From positions 34,449,787-34,513,786 of the forward strand of contig JASEVX010000006.1 in the NCBI GenBank assembly GCA_031761405.1: 64,000 bases of DNA, written 5' to 3'. Shown here one piece after another: positions 24,735 through 36,415 of the stretch. Numbering within the stretch: the stretch's first letter is position 1; every line of letters starts with the position of its first letter. The position numbers and the translations under genes are program-made. The DNA comes from Serripes groenlandicus. Its lineage: Eukaryota > Mollusca > Bivalvia > Cardiida > Cardiidae. The notes under the pieces are model-generated. The model saw only the letters and a program-made list of their open reading frames with translations. It did not search any database and was not told where the DNA came from.

Positions 24735-27440
24735 ATATCGGATGTCACTGGTTTCATCTCTGTAGACACCATTTATAACCCATTGATAAGTTATAACGTG
24801 GCAAATACCTGGTCAATTAGAAGTATAAAGCATTTTTGACGCACCTGTAGCATATGAAATTTGAAAACAACGTGACAAAGAAAAGATAGTCATAATAAGA
24901 TTTGTTTCTCCTTTTGCCAAAATACTTTAATTATGTTTTATATTATAAATTTCACCTAAAGATATTTCTATTTTTTATTATTGTTACAAAGTGGTCTGCT
25001 GCAGATTTGTTGCATGTGGATAAAGGTTTATCAAATACAGGTAAACTTTCAGATAACAGAGAATGTCCTACATCTGAAAATTCCGTATATATAAGAACGC
25101 ACCTAGCCCGGTAATCTAGAATCTAGAGCTACGGGCTGCACACAACATGTTTTTTCATTGAAGTGTAAGAACGCTATAAAGTGTTGCAAACAATTTGGAG
25201 GAACTCTTCAACGATTCAGCTCGAAAAGAGTCGCAGTTTGAGGTAATACAGCAGCGCTGATACACAAACTAATATCATCTGAACAAACTCATCTTATCCG
25301 TTGAAACCATATTGATTGTGTCATCATTATTTACTAGTGAGTATTTAATTTAATAATCTTTTCGGAGAATCGGATTTGAGTATACATCCCTGCTGATGCA
25401 TTTCGTAATCTGAGAGTGTCAAATAACACTAAAATATTTCTGCAGATTTACAATAATATTCTAAATAGTATTGCAACAAACGCTTTTAGGGGAATAAGCA
25501 CTAACGTATACTCTTTGGATTTACAGAACAACGAGTTTACATCTCTCCGCTCTGGACTTAGTCTTTTAACAAACATTAACACATTGGATTTGCGAAAGAA
25601 TCCATTATCATATCTAAACCCGCGTACAATGGATCAGTTAGAAAGAAGTCTCAAAATATTGTACATAGATCTGAATCATTATTATGGCTGGCCTGTTGAG
25701 TTCAATGTATTAATATCACTAGAAAGGCTATACGTACGTTATCTAAACACGAACCATCTTGATTATGATGATGTTGATGGATTCGCCAATTCATTAACAA
25801 CACTGTCAATTCAATATTCCCAACTTGAGAAAATACCAGTAGCAGTTTGTCACTTACACAAACTTCAGTCCCTAACAGTCTCATACAATAACAATATTCA
25901 TGTCAACAGAACTGTGTTAGAACCTTGTAGTAGAAACTTAACCTCAGTTACTAGTGTTGTTATGCAAGGCAATCAGCTACGGTATATGCCCAATTTATTT
26001 CGAAGTTTTCCTTCAATGACCTCTCTTACCTTAGGTAATAACAAACTATCTTATATACATTGGGACAAGGTACCAAGTTATGCACCCCTTACTACCCTTC
26101 AGCTTAAAAACAATGACTTTACAAGGATACCATCCGTAGTTGACAAGCTAGTTGCCCTCAAACAGTTATTTATGCCATATAACCAAATAAGGTCTATTGA
26201 GGACTCAGATCTCAACAATCTTGCTCGTTTACTCGTCATTAGTCTTGATAGTAATCCAATCGAATATATATCACCTCATACTTTCAAGAATAATATTGCG
26301 TTGCAACAAATTCGGCTTCAAAATGCTAACCTCCGATTTCTCCCAAGTTCTCTGGCAGCTTTGCAAAACCTCCAATTATTATACCTGTCCAATTCTCCAA
26401 TAGAATGTTCTTGTGACATGTCGTTTCTTAAGCCACTGAATACAACACGACTAAACATGTACGGTGATTGTAAATCAAGCTTGATCCAAATAAAGTTATA
26501 TCTCACAGATGATCTTCAAAAATGCCCCTAAACGGGATTTTATTAAATGACCATTTACATGTTTAAGATATGCATGAACATGATCATGCGAAATACGATC
26601 CTCGGGAGTTTTTATCAGTAGAGATCTAGATCAGCATATGCCTTCGCCAAGTCTGACCATGCTGTATCTCATTCGCCTTCTAACACTCTATAAAATGTTT
26701 TATTAAGCTGTGTCCATAAGAATACCGAGAAACTTTATAAATGTACCTTACTGTCAGTAACATTAATGGTTTTAATCTCGTTCGGTTCTCATATGGCGTG
26801 GTTACTTACTTACTTACTACTGCCTCGTAACATATAAACGGCGCACGGTAAAAGAGAAAATTTGCGTAAGTAAGTCACAAAACGACACACAAACAATGAA
26901 AGACGCTATATTAACGTTTCGAAAAAGGGTTTTTACTTTTTTTACAATACACAATTCTTATTTAACTAGGTCGGTATATTATGGTACTAATGCAATATCT
27001 ATCTATCTTTCAAATATAGAAACAAGCAACAACAATATCAGAAAATGACGGTTTAATTACACATTATAGTGTGTAAGTTCCATTAAAAAATATAAACGTT
27101 TCTAAAAATATTATTATATAACCTGCCACAAAACTCTATAAAAAGAATAATGATTCAAGGTTAAATAAAACCATACAAATGTTGTATTTCATTTGTAAGC
27201 TCTGTGTCAATTCTGTGCAAAACGTCATTGCTTTGCTCTGGATTAAATGGTTAGTGTGTATATTGGTACGTTTTAGTGTTGTTTAAATGTATTGTTGAAA
27301 AAACTTGTTGATGTGTTCATTGGTACATGCACGTTTTTGTTTTGTTTCAAACGGGAAGATGATTATTTTATATATTGATAGGTGTTGGTGTTGTTTGTAA
27401 GATTTGTCAAATAATTGCTTTAAACTAATATATTGCTATT
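24735..27440. repeat. LRR-gene segmental duplication, copy 1
   Basis: Homology with 32.39-34.80 kb starts at gagatgtgatatcggatgtc, is interrupted by about 600 bp of unrelated DNA (including a half MITE at about 24.90-25.03 kb), resumes at gatgcatttcgtaatctgag, covers the LRR exon and goes on through the 3' flank: attaagctgtgtccataaga, cttacttactactgcctcg, ggcgcacggtaaaag, and gttttagtgttgtttaaatg. Copy 1 is therefore gene plus flanks, not a retrocopy. Confidence 0.85.
25381..26531 (+). CDS. Secreted leucine-rich-repeat protein, terminal exon(s)
   Basis: A frame opens just after a TGA at 25377-25379 and runs 383 codons to TAA; there is no ATG near its start, so an upstream exon must supply the N-terminus. 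It holds roughly a dozen LRRs of the LxxLxLxxNxL type (for example LTTLQLKNNDFTRIP, LLVISLDSNPIEYI) and ends with an LRRCT cap with CSC and two more cysteines, closing in KCP. No membrane span or GPI signal follows, so a secreted protein is inferred. The paralogue at 32.5 kb shows the family's LRRNT cap (CPxxxxCxC), but no such cap is visible upstream here, where unrelated DNA with a TATA-like tatatataag (about 25087) lies instead. Either an N-terminal exon lies further off or the copy is truncated. Ligand recognition, as in other LRR ectodomains, is likely but unproved. Confidence 0.75.
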
Positions 27441-27875
27441 GTGCTGACATTAATCAAAGTTCTTTACTTCTATGTTTATCAATGTATTGGATACTTGAGT
27501 TATCTATCATTAGAAACATTTTAAAGGACATTCACGCGATGTTTGATCTGAAAACCTTATATGCTTAAGATAAAATTAGTGAGGTATAGTTCCATGTAGT
27601 TTTGATATTAAGCAATAATAAACATAGTTTTCATTGTTTTAACATTTGCAACGATGTCATACGTACCAAGACATACATTTCATCTGATGTTATTCATGTA
27701 ACGTCAGTCATACATTAATTCCTAAATGCATATACAGGAAAATATTCAATAGAAAAATTTGACTTGAGCGAACTAATAAGATTTTTACACTTAGTTTGAA
27801 CTTATTTATTTTACATCGATTGCGAAACAAGCTTTAAGCTTATATTAATCACGCTCGATGTCTGTTTCCTGGATA
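26532..27875. other. 3' flank of LRR gene and gene-free DNA
   Basis: The first 900 bp or so are duplicated downstream of the second LRR copy. An aaataaaaccatac motif near 27165 could be a poly(A) signal, but there is no proof of transcript extent. Nothing else is recognised. Confidence 0.4.
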
Positions 27876-27879
27876 CTTA

Positions 27880-28000
27880 ACCAGGGCTCGCGTCGTTTAT
27901 GTCGAAAAATCTCAAAGGCAGAACCCGCTCATTACGGGATTCGAACCCGGGACCTTTGGTACAAGGGGCCGACGCTCTACCTCTGTACACTGTCTTTACA
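27880..28000 (-). mobile_element. tRNA-like SINE head, minus strand
   Basis: On the minus strand: agaggtagagcgtcgg (box A-like), then a perfect-looking box B gggttcgaatccc, followed by taatgagcgggttctgcctt. A diverged relative lies at 44.42-44.57 kb. It lacks a folded anticodon arm that could be assigned to a functional tRNA. A MITE-like tract (28010-28170, acaatgttgtggcaaaag type) follows. Confidence 0.7.
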
Positions 28001-28179
28001 CTTTTAGACGTATTTTGACCAATATGCAGCATACATTCTTTGAAAATGTTGTGGCAAAAGGAGAAGATGCTGAGGATAAGCAGTTTCTCCTCTAACCACA
28101 CTGTTTACAATTCCTTTCAATAACTAAAGTTTCCCTTATTGAGATTTGTTGGAAAGAGTTTGCACACACATCTACTTGA

Positions 28180-29100
28180 AAAAAGTACTGACCCTGTCTT
28201 GTCAGATTGAATCCTTCAGCTATATGTAAAATTGACATTTAACATTCCGGGCTGAAAAATGTACAACTGTTAACCTATTTAGACATGAAGATTTTTAGTT
28301 TAATATGTTACTACTAGCATGTAGTATTAGTTAAAGATGTGTGTTCATGTGTGATCACAGAATATGTGTATTATTGAAATGTAAATACAAAAATATTTCC
28401 CTCAATTATCACCTGTCGATGTTTTATTTAATAATCATCATACGTATTGAGAGTAAATATATGTGCACACCACAGAAAGTTCCTCCCATATAAGCGCACG
28501 TCTTATTCCTTACAATTTATTCATAAATGTGACCGTCCCTGCAGAAAGGTATAATCTGGACGTTGAGAATAGTGTATAATTATTACGGTTTCGCATCCGT
28601 GCGGGGATCTATTATTTCCATAGTCTACATGAAAACTCTTCTGATGAATAGCTGTGTCCATCGATTCTGATGATGATACAGTCTCATCTTTATCTACATT
28701 TCTCTACGTTTAGTCTTTATTTTCATGCAGTCTGGACGATTTAACTAATATTCACCCGGGGATGAAGTGGCACTAGATGAACATTTAAACCGTATTCTAA
28801 TGGATGTCTGAAATTTGTATCAAAACCGACTATTCCCAGTTTGCTCCTACAAATGATAAGATTTTTTTTCTGACAAGTTCATACAGGTGTGCCGAACAAG
28901 GTAAACCAAGGCAATTGAGGAATAAACTCATGCATAGTACAATACGCACACTGTGTGTTAAAGCGAGTACAGCGGGAAATTATCGTTGCTGAATAAAAAG
29001 AAAAGTTTACAGTTATCATTCATTGTGTTTGTTTAACATGTGGACCTCATTATAATTGTTCAGTAATAAAGTTACTGCTACATTTATCAGACGCAATAAT
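28180..29100. other. Gene-free stretch
   Basis: No exon, RNA or repeat array recognised. The 62-codon frame at 28804-28992 has no motif. Confidence 0.4.
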
Positions 29101-29104
29101 ATCT

Positions 29105-31640
29105 CAGATATTCAGAACTTGTAAGTTCAATGCAAGCATCACGTACAGTTTGTAACCGTTTCCAGACAACTTCTAATCCATCAGTACCATCTTGTCATGC
29201 ATTTGTATCTACAGGCCTGACTTATGTATCCATAATCGCTACCTCAGCTCTGATCCATATGCCTGCTTAATAATTTGCTATTGCAATGTGTAGTTTAAGT
29301 GCATCAGTTGTTGGCGGGAGCATTTCAAACGTTTTCTTAGTAATAGTGAAAATCTCACATCATCAACGGAGTCTTCATGGATCCCATACAACAAGCATAC
29401 AAACTTCTCTGCCTTATCTGACTGGCGGATTCTTCCAACATCCGAAAGAAGGTCAGGGCATGTTACGTACTTCTTCCAAAATGTCTTCTTACTAATACCA
29501 CTAAAGGCGGAGGTTGTGTCACATCCTGTCAAATCATGAAACCCCAAAATGTTAAGGTGCACGTTTCTGAGTATTTTCTGAGCGATACTATGCACAGGAT
29601 GCAGTTTGGTCTTCTTGGAGGTCCCAGCCATCATCCATACTTCAATGTGTAAATGGCCAAGATGGTATATCAGTAGGAGCAGTACATCAGTATCTTGACA
29701 TTTGATAACTATTCTGTCATAACCTTCTTTTGCAGCACCTAATGCATGTAGAATGATCCTCGTATCTGCCTCTTCGTGGTTTGATGATATATGGGGTACC
29801 TCACGTCTGTTGGAAGTAGTTTTCAGTACATTCTGGTAACCTCCTTCTGTGACAAGCTCTGGCTTTCTCGGTAGCGTTTCCGCCATTGTTTACAAACTTT
29901 CGGAGAGGAATCTAGCGATATCAGTTTTGTTCTCACTCATTGTTAAGAAGTTATCCCATGATTGTGGCAGGGGTACATCTGGACCAGTAATCATTCTACA
30001 AATTGATCGTCGTTTGCCAGATCACTTGTTTCTTGCACTTGCCTTCATTGGTGCTTTTCCTATGTATCTCTCGAATACTACATCGATTCTTCGTGTAGAT
30101 GTGTTGAAATATTTCAATACACACTGGACAAACACGTCTGCATACTCTCCAAATGTAACGAAGCCAGCTGGTTTACCTAATGCTTGAATCAATGCATGAC
30201 CATCAATCACTATAGCCGTTGTCAAAGTAGCCACTAGAAGCTCTTCCTGGACACGAACTGCATTGTCAGTAGTTAGAACTACAAGCAGATCAAATTTGAC
30301 TGTTGGGTTCATAATTCCGCCAACTTTTGCAAGCGACAGTGGTACGGGAGACAGCTCATGATTTAAAACTGTTGCTATTTCGACACTTATTACCTTTGTG
30401 GTTTGCTTTGTTTTTACTGGCACTTGGTACAGCGTGGCGAATGTTTTCAATTTCAACTTTTTCATGGGGTCAAAGAAATTCTCCGAAACTATTCTCACAT
30501 CAACATTTTGTTGTACACGTGCTGTACCATGAGCTCTTGCTCCTACAAGATCGTTGCTTATTTTGGTCGTTGCTAAATCTTTGGTTGCAATAGAGACTAA
30601 TTTTGAACACTCACTAACTGGAAGCTGAACACTGGTATCTGCAATATCTGTATCATTGTCTACTTATGTAAGTAAGCCAAGTCCTTTAAAACAAAACACG
30701 TCTAGTATGTTAATGTGTTTTAGCAGTGCTTGAACCTGGCGTTCATCAAGATCTACACGTGAACGCTGTAAGTGTCTGCATAAAGAGCTCTCATCTTCTG
30801 TGATATGTTGGAGCGAAACGCCCAAGTTATGCATAACTTGTCTCTTGCGTGTCATTTCGTGTTATTCCTATGATTCCATTGTTCAGCTTGCATAGTTTAT
30901 TAATCCACTCTGTGGCTTGGTCCGTTGGAATCTGGCTGAAGTGATTGTTACTTCTCTTGACAACGAAATATCCATCCATGAACTCACTGTAAACTTCTGG
31001 GGCTTTGTTCTCCAGATCTTTTATCTCAGCTAAATACACTGCATGGTCCCCAACGTGCATAGTTTAAGTGGTCACATACGCTGTCATCCAAGACAACATG
31101 GTGGCGAATGCTTCAAGGTGTAGCTTCCAGTTCCCTTCTCTTTCCGCGCGGATAAACATAAGCAGAATCTCAACCATAGCCATATGTGCTTTGGAAAACA
31201 TGTTTGTTGCCAAGGAACAGCGAGTCGAATTCTTCCATCTGGCCGATCAAATTAACATTCTGAATAGCTTCATGCAACTTCGCAGCCTGATCCATTACGT
31301 TTCGGTCATATCCAGTTATCTTTGACGTTTTGAAGACATTAACCAGCTCCGCAAACGATGCTTCTATCTGTTCAACATCTGTACTAGTACCACCGTCCTT
31401 TTGATGTAACCAGGATCTAAACAGGGTCCACCTCAGCCGACACAAAGCCTCATACGTTAGGATATGTGCACGTACTGTTCTGTAGTATGACTTCCCTTAC
31501 AGCATATTTGCAGTTACGTTGGGAGGATACACTGCAGCATCAACCCACACATCATCAAGACCGGCTGATTCAATGTGTTGACCAATGGCTTTCAAAAAGT
31601 TGAAACATATATGGAGGCCACCAAGTCGTAATTTTAATAA
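29105..31640 (-). pseudogene. Decayed copy of a multi-copy invertebrate gene with FEN1/XPG-like PIN domain
   Basis: On the minus strand one protein can be followed from about 31640 to 29105 through several lesions. N-terminal landmarks are LGGLH, YYRTVRAHILTYEAL and VYSEFMDGYFVVKRSNNHFS, then IGITRND. The C-terminal half has VIDGHALIQALGK, TFGEYADVF, RIDVVFERY, DVPLPQSWDNFL, HEEADTRIILHALG, CQDTDVLLLLIYHLG and FHDLTGCDTTSAFSG. I know this order from widespread uncharacterised invertebrate genes. The acidic positions (IDG, EEAD, DTD, TGCD) fit the metal site of PIN/FEN1-type nucleases, an inference. Lesions seen: TAA near 31500, a shift near 30845, TAA near 30662, TGA near 30024, TAA near 29893, a shift near 29320, and three stops downstream. 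There are no introns, so a retrocopy or element-borne copy is possible. Confidence 0.8.
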
Positions 31641-31739
31641 GGGCAGTAACTTTCAAGATGCATTATACTTGTTTGAATGTGCATATACCTCTCACAAACA
31701 CAAATGTACCGAAAAATAAGACTTTTGTCAGCATAATAG

Positions 31740-32390
31740 CGAACATTTATACTACTTAGAGATTTCAATGAATTGTGCAAGTGCATGATCTCTATCCTAG
31801 TTTACTTGGTTACCATGGCAACATCCACAATTGCATTTATCCAGCCTCTCTAATAGACCAAAGTTTATATATTAAACGTCTTTACCTTGTCTTTTGTAAT
31901 CATTCCAAACGTAAGCAATGCTAAATAAAAACATAGTTTAAATGCTATATTTTCGGGTAATTTTCCGTGTTTGACCTTGTAAATACATTGACATTGACCT
32001 TAAATGACCTTAGTGTTCAGTTTTATATAAAGCTCCACATTCATAGATATGAATTATTACACATGAAAGAATATATTTGTTATTATTTAACAGTTAAAAG
32101 AAATGCAAAATAGTGTTCATGAAATCAGCTAACCGGAGCCATTGTGCGTGTTGTCTTGGTTACCATGGTAACCAACATAAATTTAAGTGCCCAATTTTGC
32201 TAAAAACGAAGCTTATACAGGTGGTTGTTTTATAACAACTTAACAAACCAATATGAACATGAAAAATGCTAAATAAAAAGAAAAACCTTCATCAATTCTG
32301 AAATAATCAGGTATTTTTCACTTTTTGACCTTAAAATGACCTTGACCCTAACTTAAGGTGACATTGATGGTCAGTTAGGGTTAGGGAGAG
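31740..32390. repeat. Two copies of a ~350-bp repeat carrying palindromic X-boxes
   Basis: Each unit starts with a palindrome: gttaccatggcaac at 31809-31822 and gttaccatggtaac at 32159-32172, 350 bp apart. Shared later phrases are aatgctaaataaaaa, tatttt(t/c) and tgaccttaaatgacctt / tgaccttaaaatgacctt. The palindrome matches the RFX X-box consensus GTNRCC(N)RGYAAC closely. The unit is a dispersed repeat; regulation is only a possibility. Confidence 0.7.
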
Positions 32391-34800
32391 ATGTGATATC
32401 TGGTGTCGCTGGATCGATAAACATCATTTATTGCGTTTGACAAGTAGTTTCGTGACTTTGTATGCAATTCTAACTGTGATTAATGTTTATACTATGCTCT
32501 GTATCCGCAGTTACTTGCCTTGTTAGCAGTCAATAAGAAGACCTCTAATTTATTTTGGATTCGCCAATTTGTCCAGCATACAAACAATGCACCTGCTCCG
32601 CTAGCATCATAAACTGCCAATCTAAAACCATATCGGATTTGCCTAAATTTTACCAACCAAATATTACGGGAAACATTATGCACCTAAACCTATATAGAAA
32701 CCAATTGACTACGATTCAAGGTGATGCATTTCGTGACTTGACAGTCTGTCAAATAATCTGCATATTTACGGTAACCATCTAAATAGTATTAGACCAAACC
32801 TTTTAGAGGAATAGAGACACACAATTAAACTATTAAAATTTACACGACAACAATCTTACAACTCTCCTCTCTGAACGTGGTACGTTAACCAACATAAACC
32901 AATTGAATTTGCAAGACAACCCCTTATCATATCTGAACCCAAGTACATGAATCAGTTAGGAAGAAGTCTCAAGGCCTTGTACATAGATCCGAATCATTAT
33001 TATGGCTGGCCTGTCGAGTTCAGTTCATTCATATTACTAGAGAGGTTATACGTACGTTATCCAAATACGACCATCTTGATTATAATGTTTTGGAAGGATT
33101 CGCTAATTGGTGTTATATGTATGTCTGTCTATATTATTTGGATAAAAACACAGTAAGTGACTAAAGCCTTTTGGAAAAAAGTAAATTAAAGTAATGTAAT
33201 TCATTTACATCACTCGATATTCAATATCCTCAACATGAAAATGTATCCTTAACAATTTGCCACTTAAAGAAGCTGTCGTCTCTGAAATTCTCAAACAATA
33301 ACAATATTCATGTCAACCGTACGGTGTAAGAAACTTTACCCCAGTTACTAATGTTGTTATGCAAGGCAATCAGCTACGGTATGTGCCATATGTTTTTCGA
33401 AGTTTCCCGTCAATGACTACTCTAACCTTAGGTAATAACAAATTATCGTTTATACATTTGGACTCAGTACCGATTTATGTCCCTCTTATTAACCTTCAGC
33501 CTGATAACAATGATTTTACAAGAATACCATCAGTGGCTGACAAGCTACATGCCCTCAAACTGTTATATAGGCCATATAACAAAACAACGTCTTTTGAGGA
33601 TTCAGATCTCATCAACCTTGCTCGTTTACTCGGCATTAATCTTGATAGTAATCCCATCGAATATATATCACCTCATGCCTTCAAGAATAATATTGCGTTG
33701 CAACAGATTCGGCTGCAAAATACTAACTTCCGCCTTCTCGCAAGTTCTCTGACAGCTTTGAAAAACCTCCAATACTTATACCTTTCCAATTCACCGATAG
33801 AATTTTCTTGTGACGTTTCGCTGCTAAAACCACTGAATGCGACAACAATATCCATGAACGATGCTTGTAAATCAAGCTCGATTCAAATAAAGTTATATCT
33901 CACAGATGATCTTCCAAAATGCCCTCAAAGCTGTATTGTGAAACCACCGACAACATGATTAAGATATGCCATTGACATTATCTCTGTTATTCGCAGTCTA
34001 ACACACTTTAAAAGTTGTATTAAGCTGTGACCCAAAGAATACCGAGGAACTATATATATGTAATTTGCTATCTGAATCATTAATATTTTAATTCCAAAAG
34101 GTTCGGTTGTTGTGTGGAATTATTTGATATTTAATGAAAAGATTTGTCATTCTTAAATTTACCCTTATAATACTTTACTTCAGTCTTAAATCTACCGGCA
34201 TAATAATTTTCTTCAGTCTTAAATTTACCGGTATAAGTTGAATTCCGTCAAGCAATAAGTGGGTCTTGTTGCCTACCAATGTTTTGTTTAACACGAGGTA
34301 ACATGCGCGAAGCCAGTGGGACTACAATCCTAGCGTATCGTCATTCGTATTGCAGGTGATCAGGGACTTATCCGTTGCAACCAAGTGTGTTGCCCTCAAT
34401 ACATAGAGAAATTATTTACTTACTAACTTACTTACTCTTACCTCGTATCATATAAGCGACGCACGGAAATGGAACTCATTTGCGTAAGTAACGTTAACAA
34501 AAGACACTTAAACAATGAGTGACGCTACATGTACCTTAACGTTCCAAACGGATTTTGGCTTCTTTATAAAACATACTTTTTTTTAACTTAGTCGTTATAT
34601 TATGGTACTTATGCGATGGTTTTAGTGTTGTTTAAATGTATAGCTCAACGAAAAATTTGTTATTTTGTTTATTGGTAAGTTTTTTGTTTTGTTTCAAATA
34701 ACTGATGAACGAAAACATGATAAATGAAGATATTGGTAGGTTATTGTGTTGTTTTTATGTTTTATCCAATCCATGCTTTAAACTTATGTATAACAATGTG
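32390..34800. repeat. LRR-gene segmental duplication, copy 2
   Basis: Second copy of the LRR gene segment. It aligns with copy 1 from agagatgtgatatctggtgt through the broken LRR gene, the ttaagctgtgacccaaagaa flank, acttacttactcttacctcg, gacgcacggaaatgg and tttttgttttgtttcaaata. Confidence 0.85.
32490..33955 (+). pseudogene. Broken LRR gene paralogue (retains LRRNT cap)
   Basis: After an acceptor-like ctctgtatccgcag (ending 32511) one frame reads LLALLAV, signal-peptide-like, and another frame, opening after a stop near 32546, reads DSPICPAYKQCTCSASIINC, the LRRNT cap, followed by ISDLPKF and a first LRR. The frame is lost near 32780. Pieces matching copy 1 resume at 32947-33156 and 33359-33955, the last holding six or so LRRs and the LRRCT (FSCDVSLLKPLN ... 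DDLPKCP, where the first Cys of the CSC pair in copy 1 has become Phe-Ser). At least three shifts or stops plus that cysteine loss make it a pseudogene. Its value is that it shows what the N-terminus of the family looks like. Confidence 0.8.
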
Positions 34801-34834
34801 GAGATCGTTTTATATGATTCGATCCTGAGAGCTG

Positions 34835-35033
34835 CTATCGTGCAGGTGTGTTTTCCTCAGCCTCCTCAGCCTCAGCTTCAGGTTCCAGTTCAGGGACCGG
34901 GTCAGAAAAAGCAGCACGCTCCTCTTCATCTGGTGGCGGTGAACGGCGAGGACCTTCAGACTGCTCCTGTTCCTCTACCGGTGATGATGTTGCAGGACGG
35001 GGCCTTCCTACGTCTTTGCTTCTTCGGTGACAT
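34835..35033 (-). pseudogene. Short Lys/Arg then acidic Pro/Glu-rich protein start, one frameshift
   Basis: On the minus strand an ATG at 35033 begins MSPKKQRRR; a 1-nt shift then leads into RPATSSPVEEQEQSEGPRR, SPPPDEEERAAFSDPVPELE and PEAEAEEAEENTPAR before TAG at 34837-34835. The basic start followed by a GRP-type, AT-hook-like patch and an acidic tail looks like the N-terminus of a nuclear DNA-binding or transposon-encoded protein. Composition is far more GC-rich than the surroundings. A TATA box stands 109 bp upstream. I cannot name the family. The frame shift may be a true lesion, an error, or evidence of a second exon. Confidence 0.5.
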
Positions 35034-35079
35034 AGCTTGGCCTTCTTTCTTTAAAGCTTGGTCTTCTTTCTTCGTAGTG

Positions 35080-35570
35080 TAGATGCAGTAATGTGTCGTC
35101 GATTGCTCAGAATCGGATGAAGCTTCCCCTGCCTTGCCCGACTTTTATATACTCCCTCCCGCGCGCCGTGTCAGACCGTAGTAGAAGCAACGCGCCGTAC
35201 CGCGCCGGGCCCGTAAACCTTCACACGCCGGGACGTGCCGTGATTGAACGTGACACAACTTGAAAGGACCGTGAGATGCGGTGAATACACATGCTTCCAG
35301 TCCAACTACAGACCGCCTCCAAGTTGTGTTACGGCATATTACGTACTCTCACGGTTTGTTGCGTTCATCCCGTTTTACTACGGCCTACTAGGTTTCTTAT
35401 CCGTACCGTGACTGCCGTGGCAAATATTTTGACAGTTTAAAAATCTGGCCCGGCATTCACGACAATCACGTTTGCCCATTCCGTCCCCCGCGTTGTCTCA
35501 CGTCATCCCGTTTTGTCTACGGTGGACTGAAACGTGATTGCCGTGGCATCCGGGAACATACTGTAAACCT
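35080..35570 (-). promoter_or_regulatory. GC-rich tract with TATA box (minus strand)
   Basis: On the minus strand tatataaaag lies at 35151-35142, followed by the coding start at 35033. Upstream is an unusually GC-rich tract with repeated ccgtgccgtg, cccgttttac/cccgttttgt and acggcct words and ctggcccggcattc. A second GC-rich tract at 58.32-58.65 kb has the similar ttaaaatttggcccggct. Promoter function is inferred from the TATA box and position only. Confidence 0.45.
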
Positions 35571-35644
35571 AGTAAACAAGTTCGTCGGAATAAAGTAATA
35601 AGATACTGACATCAATAAGGATGAGAATACTTGCATCAAGCATT

Positions 35645-35885
35645 GAACCCTTTTCAACCTACAGACGCAATTTGACGCATCTGCAGCAGAAACAGTTTAA
35701 AAACATCCCGACAAAAGGAGAAATTGCTCAAAATAAGCAATTTCTCCTTTTGCCACAACGTTTTCAACTTGTTGCAGTAATGATACCTACACTTATAGAG
35801 ATTTTTCATTTATTTTAGTAAACATTTTCAATCACCCTACAGATTTGCTGTATGAGGAAAAGTGTTAATGAAAATTGGTGTTCAG
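35645..35885. mobile_element. ctgcagcagacgac-family MITE, long form
   Basis: It starts aacccttttcaacctacaga, has gcatctgcagcaga, then the hairpin aaaggagaaattgctc-aaaata-agcaatttctcctttt, a ttatagagatttttcattta segment and ends cagatttgctgtatgagg plus aaaagtgtta. This is one of the more complete long copies and shows the family's layout. Confidence 0.88.
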
Positions 35886-35949
35886 ATATTATTTGCTGTT
35901 TTGATTTATTGATAGGGGTTTACAATGTCTTCAACAATGTTCTATTCAT

Positions 35950-36140
35950 ATCACTGCAGCCAGATAACCTTTCCGTGACGGGTTCAATCCCCAGTCTTGG
36001 TAGTGATGGAGTGCCCTTGGGCAAGGCACATTTTCTAGCCCAGTACTGTTTTGTTTACCCAGGGATCATGAATAAGTGAACTGTCCCCATGATATAACTG
36101 AACTAATGTTGAAAATGGCGTAAAACGCCCCAGCATGTGT
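35950..36140 (+). mobile_element. SINE, plus strand, and adjoining minus-strand SINE fragment
   Basis: cgtgacgggttcaatcccca (box B), gtgcccttgggcaaggcaca, cccagggatcatgaataagt and ttgaaaatggcgtaaaacgc match the SINE at 22.1 kb. Directly after (36150-36260) an inverted fragment of the other SINE type (tttccaagcaattggctgct) appears, so two SINEs are juxtaposed. Confidence 0.75.
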
Positions 36141-36415
36141 TTTCTAGATTGCTCACTGCATACAACAATCTTTCCAAGCAATTGGCTGCTTTTCCACATA
36201 GGCAGTAAGCCCATTTTGACGCTTTTTGTATTGACTTTTGTCAAACCTGAAAGAATGCCGGCCAAGCTTGTGTTGATATTGAAACTTATTTGTATATGTA
36301 AAATAAAGTATATTATCAATTAAATTTAGCTTTATACCTTTCAACTATGTGTAGGTATCCCACAAACATTTAAAGATGCGCTGTTTATTTAGTCTGATCA
36401 CAATTTGAACAGGGC

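Noticed and set aside
25080..25100. TATA-like tatatataag as promoter of the LRR gene
   Set aside because: Possible, but no supported exon links it to the LRR frame, so it is mentioned only as context.
29849..30593. Open frames on + over the PIN-gene region
   Set aside because: Antisense shadows of the minus-strand pseudogene.
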